64,000 bases of DNA from Phycisphaerales bacterium (GTDB lineage Bacteria > Planctomycetota > Phycisphaerae > UBA1845 > UTPLA1): assembly GCA_020639075.1 (NCBI GenBank), contig JACKHI010000001.1, positions 3,224,001 through 3,288,000 of the forward strand, given 5' to 3'. Made by a program: the position numbers and the translations under genes. Below are positions 24,358 to 33,805 of the stretch, piece after piece. Under the pieces are notes generated by a model. The model did no database searches, had not been told where the DNA came from, and saw nothing but the letters and a program-made list of their open reading frames with translations. Position 1 is the first letter of the stretch; each line of letters starts with the position of its first letter.

Positions 24358-25308
24358 TCATCTCCCGTCGGCCGCCAGTGCCTTTTGCGCTTTGGCGACG
24401 GCGTCGGCGAATTGTCTGCCGAGGTCGATGAATCCGGCGCTGTCGTAGTGGTACGGATCGGAGTATTTGTATTGATCCGTTGACGTCACAAGTTCGGCGT
24501 TTCGATGGGCGTCCGTGAACTTCTTTTCCGCCTCGCGAACGATGTCGCCGTGATCCCAGATTCTGCCGTCATTCTTGTCCTGCCCGGAATCGGAGATGCG
24601 ACCGATCGCGATGGGCAGGTCGTCCATTCGCAACGCGGCACAGAGCAGGTTCATCAGCTTCGTCAGGTTCCGCTCGTAGGCCTTTGCGATGTCGGGAGTG
24701 GCGGCGGCATCGCTTTCGCCCTGCATCCAGACGATGCCCGCGGGCATCAACTGGTCATCTTCCCCGTCGCCGTCGATGTCACGCTGCGCCCATGCATCGC
24801 GAATCGTCTTGAGGCAATGGTCATATTGGTTGACTCCCCTGGCCTCGCCTTCACCGAGATCGAAATCGGCATCCCAACAGCCCGCACCGCCGCGGGCCTC
24901 AATCGCGATCGACGTGCCGCCGCGGGAGTACTTGATAATGGCGATCTTTCGATTCGGCCTGAGTTCGCGCATGCGGGCAGCAAAGGCGAGCTCGACGCCG
25001 AATCGATCTGAATAGTGATTGACTTTGCCGTCGGAATTGAATCCGACGCCATGGCCGGGGCACAGCGGCTTCCAGATGCCCTGCGGCCCTTTCGCATCGC
25101 CATCGGGGGTGCTCGTGCCCTGGAAGATCATCACGCCATCCTGAGGTTTGTTCAGCTCGCTCGGAAGTTCGGCGACACGGCCGTAGCCGTCCATGTTGGA
25201 CTGGCCGGCAAGGAGGTAGACGTCATACTCACTTGCGCGGGTCGCGCGACTCGCAACCGCGAATGCAAGTAATGCCGTGACGATCGAAATGTTCCTGACA
25301 TTGCACAT
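24358..25308 (-). CDS. Secreted SGNH-type carbohydrate esterase (sialate O-acetylesterase family)
   Basis: 316 residues. Signal peptide at 1-25. The nucleophile motif GQSNMDG is at residues 35-41 (Ser37), and the catalytic Asp-x2-His is in DPYHYD near residue 288; QGESD (about residue 197) is the conserved block between them. This is the SASA/carbohydrate esterase layout, removing acetyl groups from sugars outside the cytoplasm. AGGAGG precedes the ATG. It is a single gene whose 3' end abuts a dispersed hairpin. Actual substrate (sialic acid, xylan or other polysaccharide) cannot be told. Confidence 0.82.
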   Translation of the reverse strand: MCNVRNISIVTALLAFAVASRATRASEYDVYLLAGQSNMDGYGRVAELPSELNKPQDGVMIFQGTSTPDGDAKGPQGIWKPLCPGHGVGFNSDGKVNHYSDRFGVELAFAARMRELRPNRKIAIIKYSRGGTSIAIEARGGAGCWDADFDLGEGEARGVNQYDHCLKTIRDAWAQRDIDGDGEDDQLMPAGIVWMQGESDAAATPDIAKAYERNLTKLMNLLCAALRMDDLPIAIGRISDSGQDKNDGRIWDHGDIVREAEKKFTDAHRNAELVTSTDQYKYSDPYHYDSAGFIDLGRQFADAVAKAQKALAADGR

Positions 25309-25609
25309 GGCGTTATGGCCTCCTTTGGGAATGCGCCTCTGCGGACACTTCGGATGTGGGGAATTGTACAGGACGCGGAGGGAGCGTCAGGGTTTTGACA
25401 ACAATCGCACATTAATCCAACGGATGGGGCAATCCGCCAATCGGCATGATGCGGGCAGACGATTGGGCGAATTGCGCGTTGTGTGATTGTCGATGGCGAG
25501 CCCGGCCAAGACGGGCCGGGCTCTGGATTGGCGATCATGAAAAAGCCCCGAGGACCCTGATGGGTCCCCGGGGCGACGTTTCTCTTATCAGCGTCTGCGT
25601 AAGTTCGGC
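25309..25609. other. 301-bp gap with hairpin and terminator
   Basis: Between two minus-strand genes. Holds the promoter side of the esterase gene, a strong hairpin GAGCCCGGCC-N6-GGCCGGGCTC (25498-25523), and the terminator of the lamin-tail gene (25540-25574). Confidence 0.6.
25540..25574 (-). terminator. Intrinsic terminator of the lamin-tail-domain gene
   Basis: On the minus strand, a 13-bp stem with one mismatch (25574-25562 with 25557-25545), a 4-nt loop, and five T after it (A-run at 25540-25544 of the plus strand), 35 bp after the stop codon. Confidence 0.8.
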
Positions 25610-28600
25610 TTACTGGCAGGCGCCGGGCGTGTTGATGAGTGCCGCGACGAACGCCTGAATGTCCGCGCCGTTGACGGCGCCGCTGGCGTCCATGTCGGCA
25701 CAGAGGCACGCGTTGTCGAGCGTGTCGGCCAGCGAGCAGGCGACGAAGTTATCGATGTCGTCAATGCTCAGACTGCCGTCGTTGTCGGCGTCCGCGGCGC
25801 AAGTGCCGCAGCTCGGAGCGCAGGGCGCCGTCGTGAACGCGCCGGGATTACCGATATCGCCGGCGATGCTCGTCACAGAACCCTGTGCATCAGCGACTTC
25901 CGACAGGAACCAGAGCGTGGCATCGTTTTGACCGATGCCATCGACGCACGGCCAGCCACTGGCGCCCTGCGTTCGCGGTGAGCCGGGGATCGCCTCGTCG
26001 CCGTAGGTCAGTCGATCGACGAGTTGATCGTTGGCATCATAGAGGTTGATTTCGTCGCTGCGACCCAGGTTGTTCATGTATTCGCCCAGTACCTTGACCG
26101 TCGGCGCCAAGTTCCAGTCAGCGATGAATGCCGCGGCCGTGATCTCGCAGATGACGACGGATTCGCCCGGAGCGACAACGCCAAAGCCGGAGAGATCGAA
26201 CTGATTGGGAAGCCGGCTGTTGTCGTCGTAGCTCCAGCCCGTCAGGTCGATCGGCGTCGCGCCGACATTGGTGAACTCGACGAATTCACTCGTGGTTCCA
26301 GAGTACATCCATTCGGTGATGCGCATCTGGACGTCGCTCGGCTGCGGACAGTCAGCTGCATCGCACGTCGTGTCGACACCCGCCCAGGTTCCGCCGGCAT
26401 CCACGCACAACATCTGAGTCAGACCATCGGTGCACGAACCATCGATGAAGCAGCAAGCACCGACGGGATCCGCACCGGCGCAGGAATCCGGCACGTATGT
26501 GCCGGGGTTGCCCACGTCGCCGCCGGCGGAGGCGTATGAGTTCGAACTGTCTGCGACGACCGACAGTACCCAGTTGGTGATGTCGTCGTTGCCGACGGCG
26601 ATGATGCAGGGGCGGCCCGACGCGTTCTGCGTTCGAATCGTGCCGGGGAAATCCTGATCGCCGTATGTGAGTCGATCGACGAGCGTACCCGACGCGTCGA
26701 ACAGGTTTATCTGATCGTTGCGTCCGAGGTTATTGCCGCCGGCTGTACCGAGACCGCCGACGATATCCACGCCGCCGGCCAGGTTCCATGCCGTGTCAAA
26801 GGCGACGGCGTCGCCTTCGGTCACGACCATCGATTCGCCCGGCTGGATCGTTCCGAGTGCCGAGATATCGAGGCCGGTTGCAAAGAGGCTGGCGGAATCG
26901 TTGATGCGCCAGCCGGTCAAATCGACGGGGTTGGCGTCGAGGTTCGTGATCTCGATGAACTCGCCGTTCGCCCCAGAGTACATGTACTCGGTGATGCGGA
27001 TGACAGCGCCGCTGGGCTGCGGGCAGCTTGTGGTTCCGCACGTCGTCGCATCGCCCTGATACACGCCGCCGATGGCGTCGCAATAGGCCTGCGTGACTTG
27101 CGGGCCTTCAACGCAGGTGCCGAGCTGGCAGCAGGCGCCGACGGGGAGCAGCGGGCCGCTGCAGTCACTACTGGCGTGCGTACCGGGGTTGCCGGTGTCG
27201 CCGTTGAGAGAGACGTAGGACGCCTGTGCGTCACCGCCGGCCTGCGAAAGGCGCCAGAGCGTCGGATCGTTGGCGCCGACGCCTGCCTGGCAGACCCATG
27301 CACTGGCGTCGTTGGCGCGGGGCGACGGGATGAAGACGCGATCGTCGTACGTCAGTCGATCGACGAGTTGCCCGCCGTTGTCGTAGATGTTGATCTCATC
27401 GCCGCGTCCGAGGTTGCTGCCGATCGGATCGCCGAGTCCGCCGATGACTTTGACGCTGAACGGCAGGGCCCAGTCGAGCTTGAATCGGCCGGCGTCGCCT
27501 TCCGTAATAACGACGGATTCGCCGGGCATGACGATTCCGAAGGCGGAAAGATCGAACGTGCCGGAGATGCGGCCGCTGTCGTCGTAGCTGAAGCCGGTCA
27601 TATCGACCGGGTTGGCGCCGACGTTAGTGAACTCGATGAATTCATCGCCATTGCCGGTGTACATGAATTCCGTGATGCGGATGTCGGCGTTGGTCGCGAC
27701 GCCGCAGACGCTGCATTCGGCATAAAACGCGTTGAGATCGTCGGAGTTGACGGTCGTCGTGTCCGCCATGTCCATTTCGAGCATCATGAGCGTCTTCTGG
27801 AACTCGGGACCCTGTCGCAGCCAGGTGCCATCGACGTCGACGTCGTCGAGCGTCTGACCGATGCGGTCGAGGATCATGCGTTCGTCGATGTGATTGACGA
27901 ATCCGTCGAAGTTGAAGTCGCCCTTGACGAAGCGGAACTGCTGGATGTTCGCGTTCGTCGGATGATCGTTGAAGGTGCCGGGCGTGAGGACGAAGTCCGT
28001 CACGTCGATGTCGGTGAACTGGTAGCCGCCGCCGGCGATGGACGCGCAGCCGGCGCTCGGGGCGTCATCGGGTTCGGGATCGCACGAGCCGTCGTACGCG
28101 GGTGCGGCCAGATTCGTCGGCGCCTTCGTCGTCGTCAGGCCGGTCATCGGGTCGATGGCTGTCTTGTACTTGAAGAAGTCGGCGCTGATCGGGAGGCTCG
28201 TGATCATTTCGCCATAGACGAACGACTCGTCGACGATGCTTGTCTTGTCGACGCTGTGAGGATCGCCCAGGTTGCCGATGGTCTTGTGACCGCGGCGGGG
28301 GTTCGAGCAGTAGTAGGCGAGGCGGCTGACCATGTCGGGGTTGAATGCCGGCGTATCGCTGATTTCGAATTCCTTGGACGACGTGTATTCGAGACCGCCG
28401 GCGTTGGACCAGGAGAACTCGTCAACGATCTGATAGGGCTCGACGGTCATGGCGACGTCGGCCGTGCCGATCATGTTGATTTCGGTGCCGAAGTCGCTCT
28501 TGCCGTCACCGTCGACGTCGTGACGGACGTCCTTGCGGAACGCGTAGCCCGGTCCGTAGACGCTCATACCATTGATGTCGATGCTGTGATCGGGTCGCTT

Positions 28601-29071
28601 GCGTACGAGGATGTAGGTCGAGGAGCCGTCGTTCGACAGCTTTCCGGGCGTGTCGATCGTCGGGATATGCGTCGCCGTGAATCCGGCCGTGCTGGCGCCC
28701 GGGTCGATCAGACCGAGGTTAATCAGATTGCTGGTGCCGCCGGTGTCGTTGTAGAGAATCAGGAAGCCGTTGGGGCCGAGCGACAAGCCGTCGAGGCTGA
28801 AGGCTTCGTCGATTTCGGGGACTGTGTCGCCCGGGCCGATGATGCCGTCGTTGTTGGAGTCGATGCCGCCGTTCATGAGGCAGATGGCGTAGCCGGTGAG
28901 GTCCATTCCAGGGCGGCCGTACAGCTCGAAGTACTCCCACACTTCGTCCGTGCTGCCTTCGGGATTCTGCAGAACTTCGTTGATGACGACCTGCGCGTTG
29001 ACCTGTTGGGCGGCAAATGCCCAACAGCATGCAAGTCCCGCGAGAATGTAGAGTGTCCGCCGATTCTTCAT
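25610..29071 (-). CDS. Large secreted lamin-tail-domain protein with dockerin-like C-terminus
   Basis: 1153 residues from the ATG at 29071 (GGAGATC upstream). Signal peptide at 1-26. The first lamin-tail domain starts VVINEVLQNPEG; three more repeat the pattern IRITE(F/Y/W)MYSG..EFIEFTN...DLTGW and end in DRLTYGD. Between them are two Cys-rich linkers beginning GACC and ending CPQPS. The C-terminus has two EF-hand-like repeats (DADNDGSLSIDDIDNFV; DMDASGAVNGADIQAFV), as in dockerins. A mid-region (about 430-500) holds another EF-like pair. It is probably a calcium-dependent cell-surface or extracellular scaffold. No enzyme motif seen. Confidence 0.82.
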   Translation of the reverse strand: MKNRRTLYILAGLACCWAFAAQQVNAQVVINEVLQNPEGSTDEVWEYFELYGRPGMDLTGYAICLMNGGIDSNNDGIIGPGDTVPEIDEAFSLDGLSLGPNGFLILYNDTGGTSNLINLGLIDPGASTAGFTATHIPTIDTPGKLSNDGSSTYILVRKRPDHSIDINGMSVYGPGYAFRKDVRHDVDGDGKSDFGTEINMIGTADVAMTVEPYQIVDEFSWSNAGGLEYTSSKEFEISDTPAFNPDMVSRLAYYCSNPRRGHKTIGNLGDPHSVDKTSIVDESFVYGEMITSLPISADFFKYKTAIDPMTGLTTTKAPTNLAAPAYDGSCDPEPDDAPSAGCASIAGGGYQFTDIDVTDFVLTPGTFNDHPTNANIQQFRFVKGDFNFDGFVNHIDERMILDRIGQTLDDVDVDGTWLRQGPEFQKTLMMLEMDMADTTTVNSDDLNAFYAECSVCGVATNADIRITEFMYTGNGDEFIEFTNVGANPVDMTGFSYDDSGRISGTFDLSAFGIVMPGESVVITEGDAGRFKLDWALPFSVKVIGGLGDPIGSNLGRGDEINIYDNGGQLVDRLTYDDRVFIPSPRANDASAWVCQAGVGANDPTLWRLSQAGGDAQASYVSLNGDTGNPGTHASSDCSGPLLPVGACCQLGTCVEGPQVTQAYCDAIGGVYQGDATTCGTTSCPQPSGAVIRITEYMYSGANGEFIEITNLDANPVDLTGWRINDSASLFATGLDISALGTIQPGESMVVTEGDAVAFDTAWNLAGGVDIVGGLGTAGGNNLGRNDQINLFDASGTLVDRLTYGDQDFPGTIRTQNASGRPCIIAVGNDDITNWVLSVVADSSNSYASAGGDVGNPGTYVPDSCAGADPVGACCFIDGSCTDGLTQMLCVDAGGTWAGVDTTCDAADCPQPSDVQMRITEWMYSGTTSEFVEFTNVGATPIDLTGWSYDDNSRLPNQFDLSGFGVVAPGESVVICEITAAAFIADWNLAPTVKVLGEYMNNLGRSDEINLYDANDQLVDRLTYGDEAIPGSPRTQGASGWPCVDGIGQNDATLWFLSEVADAQGSVTSIAGDIGNPGAFTTAPCAPSCGTCAADADNDGSLSIDDIDNFVACSLADTLDNACLCADMDASGAVNGADIQAFVAALINTPGACQ

Positions 29072-29246
29072 GCTTCTTGATCTCCGTAGATTTCCAGGGA
29101 ATACGTACAGACTGATATCGTTGAGCATTGGACGGAACGTCCGCCGAATGCACTTGGCGGGCGCCGCTCGTGAACCGCGCCCATGACTTTCCAGCGGCTG
29201 CGCCGACTTCGGCGCCGCCGACATCGCTAATCGAACAGCCCCCGAA

Positions 29247-30155
29247 TTACTGTCGCGTGTAGAGGTTTGTCGATCGACGTCCGAGGCTCAGGACGCCGTC
29301 GAACACATCCTGGTCCAGGTCTTTCTGACCATGCGGCATCTGCGATGCATCGACGCCGAATTCGCCGTCGCGATCGGCATCCTTGAAAAAGCCGACGTGT
29401 CCGTCGGCGAATACGATGTTCGCACGAATGCGATTGTGATTCTTGAATGGAACATAGCTGGCGCGGCCGTGGGCGGGACCGAAGTCCGCGTAGCTCTGCG
29501 TTCCGTAGGGTCCGGCGAAAGGACCGTCGGTCATGGTCTTGACGGAGCGTTCGCCAAGGACGAGGTCGTCGGTATCCGTGCGACCGTCGCCGATCAAAGG
29601 CACGCGATTGGAATGAACGTTTCTGATCGAGCTGAGGCTCAGCGACCACTCGGTGCTGGAGACTTTCTTCATGTTGGTGCTGCCGGAGGTCGGGTCCCAC
29701 TCGGTCCGCGCCATGTACCATGACTGCGTGTAGTTCGTGTTGTACCCGCGGCGCACGAGATCGGCGGCCTGATCGGGCGTGTAGGTCATTCCGTTGGGGC
29801 CGAGCTTCTGGTTGTAACGGGCCGGGTTGGACGGGCAGAGCGAGTCGCCCGGAAAGGCGATCTTGCCGTTAACGAGGTCGGCGACCCATCCGATTTCATC
29901 GACGGGGCCGTCGCGACCGTTGGCGACTTCGGGATCAAATGCGCCGCTGCAGAGATAATCGTTGTTGTCGTTAGCGTATGCGAGGAAAGCGCCGCCCAGT
30001 CCCTTCAGTTGCGCGCTGCACTTCGCTTCCTTGCCCATCTCTCGCGCTGCGCTCAAGGCGGGCAGCAGCACCGACAGCAGGACGGCGATAATTGCAATCA
30101 CAACGAGCAACTCGATCAGCGTGAAGCCCGCCGACCTTCGATATTCACTACGCAT
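29247..30155 (-). CDS. Prepilin-like protein with H-x9-DG motif
   Basis: 302 residues from the ATG at 30155, chosen because it puts the leader MRSEYRRSAG directly before the cleavage site and FTLIELLVVIAIIAVLLSVL; the frame upstream is not protein-like. The C-terminal part contains HNRIRANIVFADGH, the H-x9-DG signature. Same family as the protein at 21144. It lies between two lamin-tail-domain genes on the same strand (175 bp from each), so a surface function with them is plausible. Confidence 0.88.
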   Translation of the reverse strand: MRSEYRRSAGFTLIELLVVIAIIAVLLSVLLPALSAAREMGKEAKCSAQLKGLGGAFLAYANDNNDYLCSGAFDPEVANGRDGPVDEIGWVADLVNGKIAFPGDSLCPSNPARYNQKLGPNGMTYTPDQAADLVRRGYNTNYTQSWYMARTEWDPTSGSTNMKKVSSTEWSLSLSSIRNVHSNRVPLIGDGRTDTDDLVLGERSVKTMTDGPFAGPYGTQSYADFGPAHGRASYVPFKNHNRIRANIVFADGHVGFFKDADRDGEFGVDASQMPHGQKDLDQDVFDGVLSLGRRSTNLYTRQ

Positions 30156-30329
30156 GCACCTGTTCTCCCACCCCACTCGACCAAATCCAGACTCGATTGC
30201 GACACCACACCGCAACGCGAATTCCTTGTTTCTGTTCCAGGCTCGGGCGGTTCCGGCGAGATTCACTCGCCGGAACCGCCTTCTGTGGCCTGGACGCTTC
30301 TTCCCTCCGCCCCCTGCCTTCTTCCGCGT

Positions 30330-31004
30330 TTAGCGGCGGCGGCGGATCAGTGCGATGCCGCCGACAACGAACAAGCTGATCGTGGCCGGTTCGGGAACGG
30401 CGACGCCCGGCGAACCGACGTCGATGCCCGGGTTGCCCAAGCCGTCATCGTCAGCCACATGGGCGCCGTACTGGCCGGCGACGCTGAAACCGTCAGCGAC
30501 GCCATTCGTGAACCACTCAAACGACTTGCCTCCGCCGGCGGCGCTGCCGAATGTCACGGCGGCGACTTCATTGGCCAGCGGGTTCGTGTTCGGATTGCTG
30601 TCCCAGATTTGGATCTGATCGCCGTTGGAGCTCAGGCCGGAAAACGTGTCGTCGCTGCCGACGAACGACTCCGCTGCATATGCCGTGAAACCGCCGCCCC
30701 ACGAGGCGACGAATGCCGGGAGATCCGCCACGGTGCTATCGACGATGACGATCGATTCGTTCGTTCCGATGACGATGCTCGGGAACAGTGCGCCGTCGGC
30801 GCCGTTGGGGCCGTTGTCATCCCAGTAGTAACCCGCGAGATCGATCGGCGCGCCGGTGTTTGTCAACTCGAACCAGTCACCTTTGACGGGATTGTTGTGG
30901 GCCGAGCTGCTCATCACTTCCGTGATGACCAGGCTCGCGTTGGCGACGCGCGCGAACGCCATGACGGCAAGCGCGACAACCAGTGTGCGTACGAATTGCT
31001 TCAT
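30330..31004 (-). CDS. PEP-CTERM lamin-tail-domain protein
   Basis: 224 residues. Signal peptide (1-23), then one lamin-tail domain (LVITEVMSSSAHN, WFELTNTGAPIDLAGYYWDD, and VIVDSTVADLP), and a PEP-CTERM signal, VPEPATISLFVVGGIALIRR, then RR. Purine-rich GGAGAAGTAGGAAA precedes the ATG. It is the small, exosortase-sorted counterpart of the 1153-residue dockerin-tailed protein two genes downstream. Probably envelope-attached or secreted matrix protein; function unknown. Confidence 0.85.
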   Translation of the reverse strand: MKQFVRTLVVALAVMAFARVANASLVITEVMSSSAHNNPVKGDWFELTNTGAPIDLAGYYWDDNGPNGADGALFPSIVIGTNESIVIVDSTVADLPAFVASWGGGFTAYAAESFVGSDDTFSGLSSNGDQIQIWDSNPNTNPLANEVAAVTFGSAAGGGKSFEWFTNGVADGFSVAGQYGAHVADDDGLGNPGIDVGSPGVAVPEPATISLFVVGGIALIRRRR

Positions 31005-31294
31005 TTTCCTACTTCTCCAGATCGTGCGAACGTTGCTTCTTTCCTCGAACCGCGACCCTCTGCCGCGATTCTCCTTTACTACTCTTGGGGATCTTGAACA
31101 CGCCGGGCGACGCCGCTCGTATTCAATGGCCGGACTCTAAGGACGGCATATTCACGATGCGTTGTCAGTGGATTAAGAAAGCGCAAAGATTCGGATGGGC
31201 GGCTTCACGGCGGCCCCGCTTGAGCCTCCGCCCGCGGGCGGTAGGATCTCGGCGCAACCAGGCCGCTCCCCGGCTGTTTGGAGAGATTAAGCTC

Positions 31295-32815
31295 ATGAGA
31301 TACCGAATGTTAAAGAACCGCGTATTCGCCCGGCTGTTGCCCGACGGATTATCGCTACGTCAGGGTCTCGGCGCGCGATTGATCGCGATCGGGTTGCCGT
31401 CGCTATTGATTCTCGGCGCAGCGAGGTCGTTGCGTGCGGATCCGAAAGAAGTGGCGGCGGAAGGATCGGTCCTCGCGCGGGTCGAGGCGTTGAATCCGCA
31501 TCTGCGTGACGGCGAGATTCCGAATCTGTCTTTGAAAACAGCCAGCCTGTCAAAGGACCCCTATTCGTTTTTCCGCGGAACGGCGGATCTGTTCTTCGTC
31601 TGGTGCAAGTCCAATTGCGCGGATTGGCTCGCGGCTGCGGATCGACATGGGCCCCTCCACGGGGACGTGCATCCCGGAAATACGGGTACATACGTCGCCG
31701 AGCCTGACGGCGGCCCGCCCCTGGCGTATTCGCTCGTCGATTTCGATGAAGTGTTCATCGGACCTTTCGAGTTGGACCTATTGCGGGCCATGACGAGCCT
31801 GCGGTTTGCGGCCGCCGTGAATCAAATCACGCTGTCGGATGAACAGTGGCATGCAATCAGCGAGCAGCTTGTCGGCGCCTATCGAGAATTGTGGCGGGAC
31901 TACCCGACGACAGACATCGGCGGCACGCGCCAGGCGAAGGCGCTCGAAGCCGCAAACGCGCGCGTGCTTGCTGCGCCGATCGTTCAGCGTCTCCTGGCGA
32001 AGGCCGCGTCTGAGATTCCATCGGAGTATGTCGACGACTTTACGAAGGGAAATCCGCCGGCGCGATTCAAGGCGCAGCGCGGCAAGAAGAAGAAGGTCAA
32101 GGATGTCATGATTCGCGTCGACGACGAAGAACGCGATGCGGTCGTTGCCGCATTCCGCGAGGCGATGGGACGGATCACGCATCGCGACACGAGCACGACG
32201 CCTGCGAACCGACTGCAGCTCCCCGGATTCGACGTCATCGACGTGACGCGTTGGATCCGCATAGGCAGCAGCGGCAGCCAGGGGTTGAAGAAGTACCTCG
32301 TGCTCATCACATGGCGCGACGCATCGAGCGACTTGCCGACGATCTTTCAGCTGAAAGAGGAGCCGCCATGTGCCGCGACGCGCGCGGGAATCTCCGCCTG
32401 GCCGAGCGACAAGGAACGCGGACAATTCGTCGCGGAGTCGTACGTCCATTTGCAGTGGCGTCCCAAACGACTCGTCGGTTGGACGAATATCGGCGATGCC
32501 CAGTTTCTCGTGAAGCCGAAAGATCCGTTCGGAAAGGAACCGGACATCGACGATCTGACGACGCCCGAAGCACTTTCGCAAATGGCGGAATTGATGGGGC
32601 GATTGCTCGCCATTGCCCACGCCAAATCCCGATGCAAGACGGACACGACGGCGCTGCGCTCGGCCGTTTTGCGTGAAGGCCTCGTCGACGAGATCGATTC
32701 ACGGTCGGCCGATTGTTTTGCTGCGTTCTCGACGGCGTTCGCGGCGTTCCGTGGAGATGCGCGCGTGGGCGAGATGACGCGCAAGGCGGAGACGTGGCTG
32801 GCGGAGCGGAAGTAG
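31295..32815 (+). CDS. DUF2252-family protein
   Basis: 506 residues from the ATG at 31295 (GAGAG 9 nt upstream). Motifs of the family, which has a protein-kinase/aminoglycoside-phosphotransferase-like fold: FFRGTADLF (about 92), HGDVHPGN (122-129) and DFDE (149-152), corresponding to catalytic-loop and metal-binding residues. A hydrophobic stretch (28-44) suggests a signal or anchor before the domain. The biochemical role of DUF2252 proteins is not established. The gene is divergent from the PEP-CTERM gene and convergent with the zinc peptidase, whose shared gap holds a hairpin cluster. Confidence 0.82.
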   Translation: MRYRMLKNRVFARLLPDGLSLRQGLGARLIAIGLPSLLILGAARSLRADPKEVAAEGSVLARVEALNPHLRDGEIPNLSLKTASLSKDPYSFFRGTADLFFVWCKSNCADWLAAADRHGPLHGDVHPGNTGTYVAEPDGGPPLAYSLVDFDEVFIGPFELDLLRAMTSLRFAAAVNQITLSDEQWHAISEQLVGAYRELWRDYPTTDIGGTRQAKALEAANARVLAAPIVQRLLAKAASEIPSEYVDDFTKGNPPARFKAQRGKKKKVKDVMIRVDDEERDAVVAAFREAMGRITHRDTSTTPANRLQLPGFDVIDVTRWIRIGSSGSQGLKKYLVLITWRDASSDLPTIFQLKEEPPCAATRAGISAWPSDKERGQFVAESYVHLQWRPKRLVGWTNIGDAQFLVKPKDPFGKEPDIDDLTTPEALSQMAELMGRLLAIAHAKSRCKTDTTALRSAVLREGLVDEIDSRSADCFAAFSTAFAAFRGDARVGEMTRKAETWLAERK

Positions 32816-32831
32816 GTACTTAGGTTGCGAG

Positions 32832-32880
32832 GGCGGGAAGGGATTCCCGCGGGGAGTGGTGCGAGAGAGGATTCTCGCAC
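32832..32880. repeat. Two adjacent hairpins downstream of the DUF2252 gene
   Basis: GCGGGAA-GGGA-TTCCCGC (32832-32849) and GGTGCGAGA-GAGGAT-TCTCGCACC (32857-32880). A TCGGG-type repeat follows at 32896. Confidence 0.65.
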
Positions 32881-32895
32881 CAGCAGTCTCTCGTG

Positions 32896-32917
32896 TCGGG
32901 TCGATGACCCGACCAAC
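32896..32917 (+). repeat. TCGGGTC-GAT-GACCCGA hairpin repeat, copy 5
   Basis: Perfect 17-bp core, followed here by CCAAC instead of CCTAC. Lies 35 bp from the 3' end of the zinc peptidase gene. Confidence 0.8.
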
Positions 32918-32951
32918 GGGGGGCGGTGACCCGTCAACGGGTTAGCCGTCG

Positions 32952-33653
32952 TTATCTCCGATCCCCCAGGACGCGCAATGCGAAGTAGAGGAACTGGGCG
33001 AGTGCCGTCAGCGTGGCGGCGACGTAAGTCATGGCGGCGGCGTTCAGTACTTTCGCCACGGTCTTGTCTTCCATCGGTGAGATGATGCCGTGATCGACGA
33101 GGATTGCGCGGGCTCGCGACGAGGCGTTGAATTCGACCGGCAGGTTCACGATCTGAAACAGGACGACGGTACCGAAAAGGGCGACGCCGGCGATGGCCAG
33201 CCATGAAAACGCCTGAATGACAAGTCCCGCCATGATGAGGATGATTGACAGTGTGCTGCCTGTGGAGGCGAGGGGCACGAGACCGTTGCGGACGACGAGC
33301 GGACCGTAGTTCTTCGCGTCCTGAATTGCGTGTCCGACTTCGTGCGCGGCGATGCCGAGCGAGGCAAGGGAGCGGCCGTTGTAGACATCAGGACTGAGTC
33401 GCAGCACTTTCTGACGCGAATCGTAGTGATCGCCGAGCATCGAGTTGATTGCTTCGATACGGACATTGTGAATGCCGTAGATGTCGAGGATTCGCTGGGC
33501 CGTCTGGGCGCCGGTCAGCCCCGAACTCGCGGGAATCCTGCTACCCTCGTTGTAGGCGGACTTCACGCGGAGCTGGGCCCATATGGCGAGAAGCATCGCC
33601 GGGGCCAGAAACACGAAGTACATCGGATCGAACATGTATAGATAACCGAGCAT
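32952..33653 (-). CDS. Membrane zinc metallopeptidase (YugP family)
   Basis: 233 residues. N-terminal membrane segment (MYFVFLAPAMLLAIWA), zinc motif HEVGH in GIAAHEVGHAIQD (about residues 98-110), more membrane helices between 130 and 180, and the downstream Glu in NLPVEFNASSRA that probably acts as third ligand. This is the neutral zinc metallopeptidase_2 family; members are membrane proteases with unknown physiological substrates. Standard length. GAGG lies ahead of the ATG. Confidence 0.88.
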   Translation of the reverse strand: MLGYLYMFDPMYFVFLAPAMLLAIWAQLRVKSAYNEGSRIPASSGLTGAQTAQRILDIYGIHNVRIEAINSMLGDHYDSRQKVLRLSPDVYNGRSLASLGIAAHEVGHAIQDAKNYGPLVVRNGLVPLASTGSTLSIILIMAGLVIQAFSWLAIAGVALFGTVVLFQIVNLPVEFNASSRARAILVDHGIISPMEDKTVAKVLNAAAMTYVAATLTALAQFLYFALRVLGDRR

Positions 33654-33805
33654 GGCTTACCCTCGCCTTCATTCAGTTCCACAATTCATATACGTCGCCA
33701 TCGGGGCGTCGGTCAGTAGAAATCATAGTCGAAATTGGAAGGGCTCGTCGTAACCGGACCTTGCAGGAGCACGGCGGGCCGATGAGTGCGGCATTACTTG
33801 CCTTC

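Noticed and set aside
27098..29080. 660-codon open frame on the plus strand
   Set aside because: Antisense to the lamin-tail-domain gene, with no recognisable domain; the minus-strand frame has the signal peptide, repeats and EF-hands.
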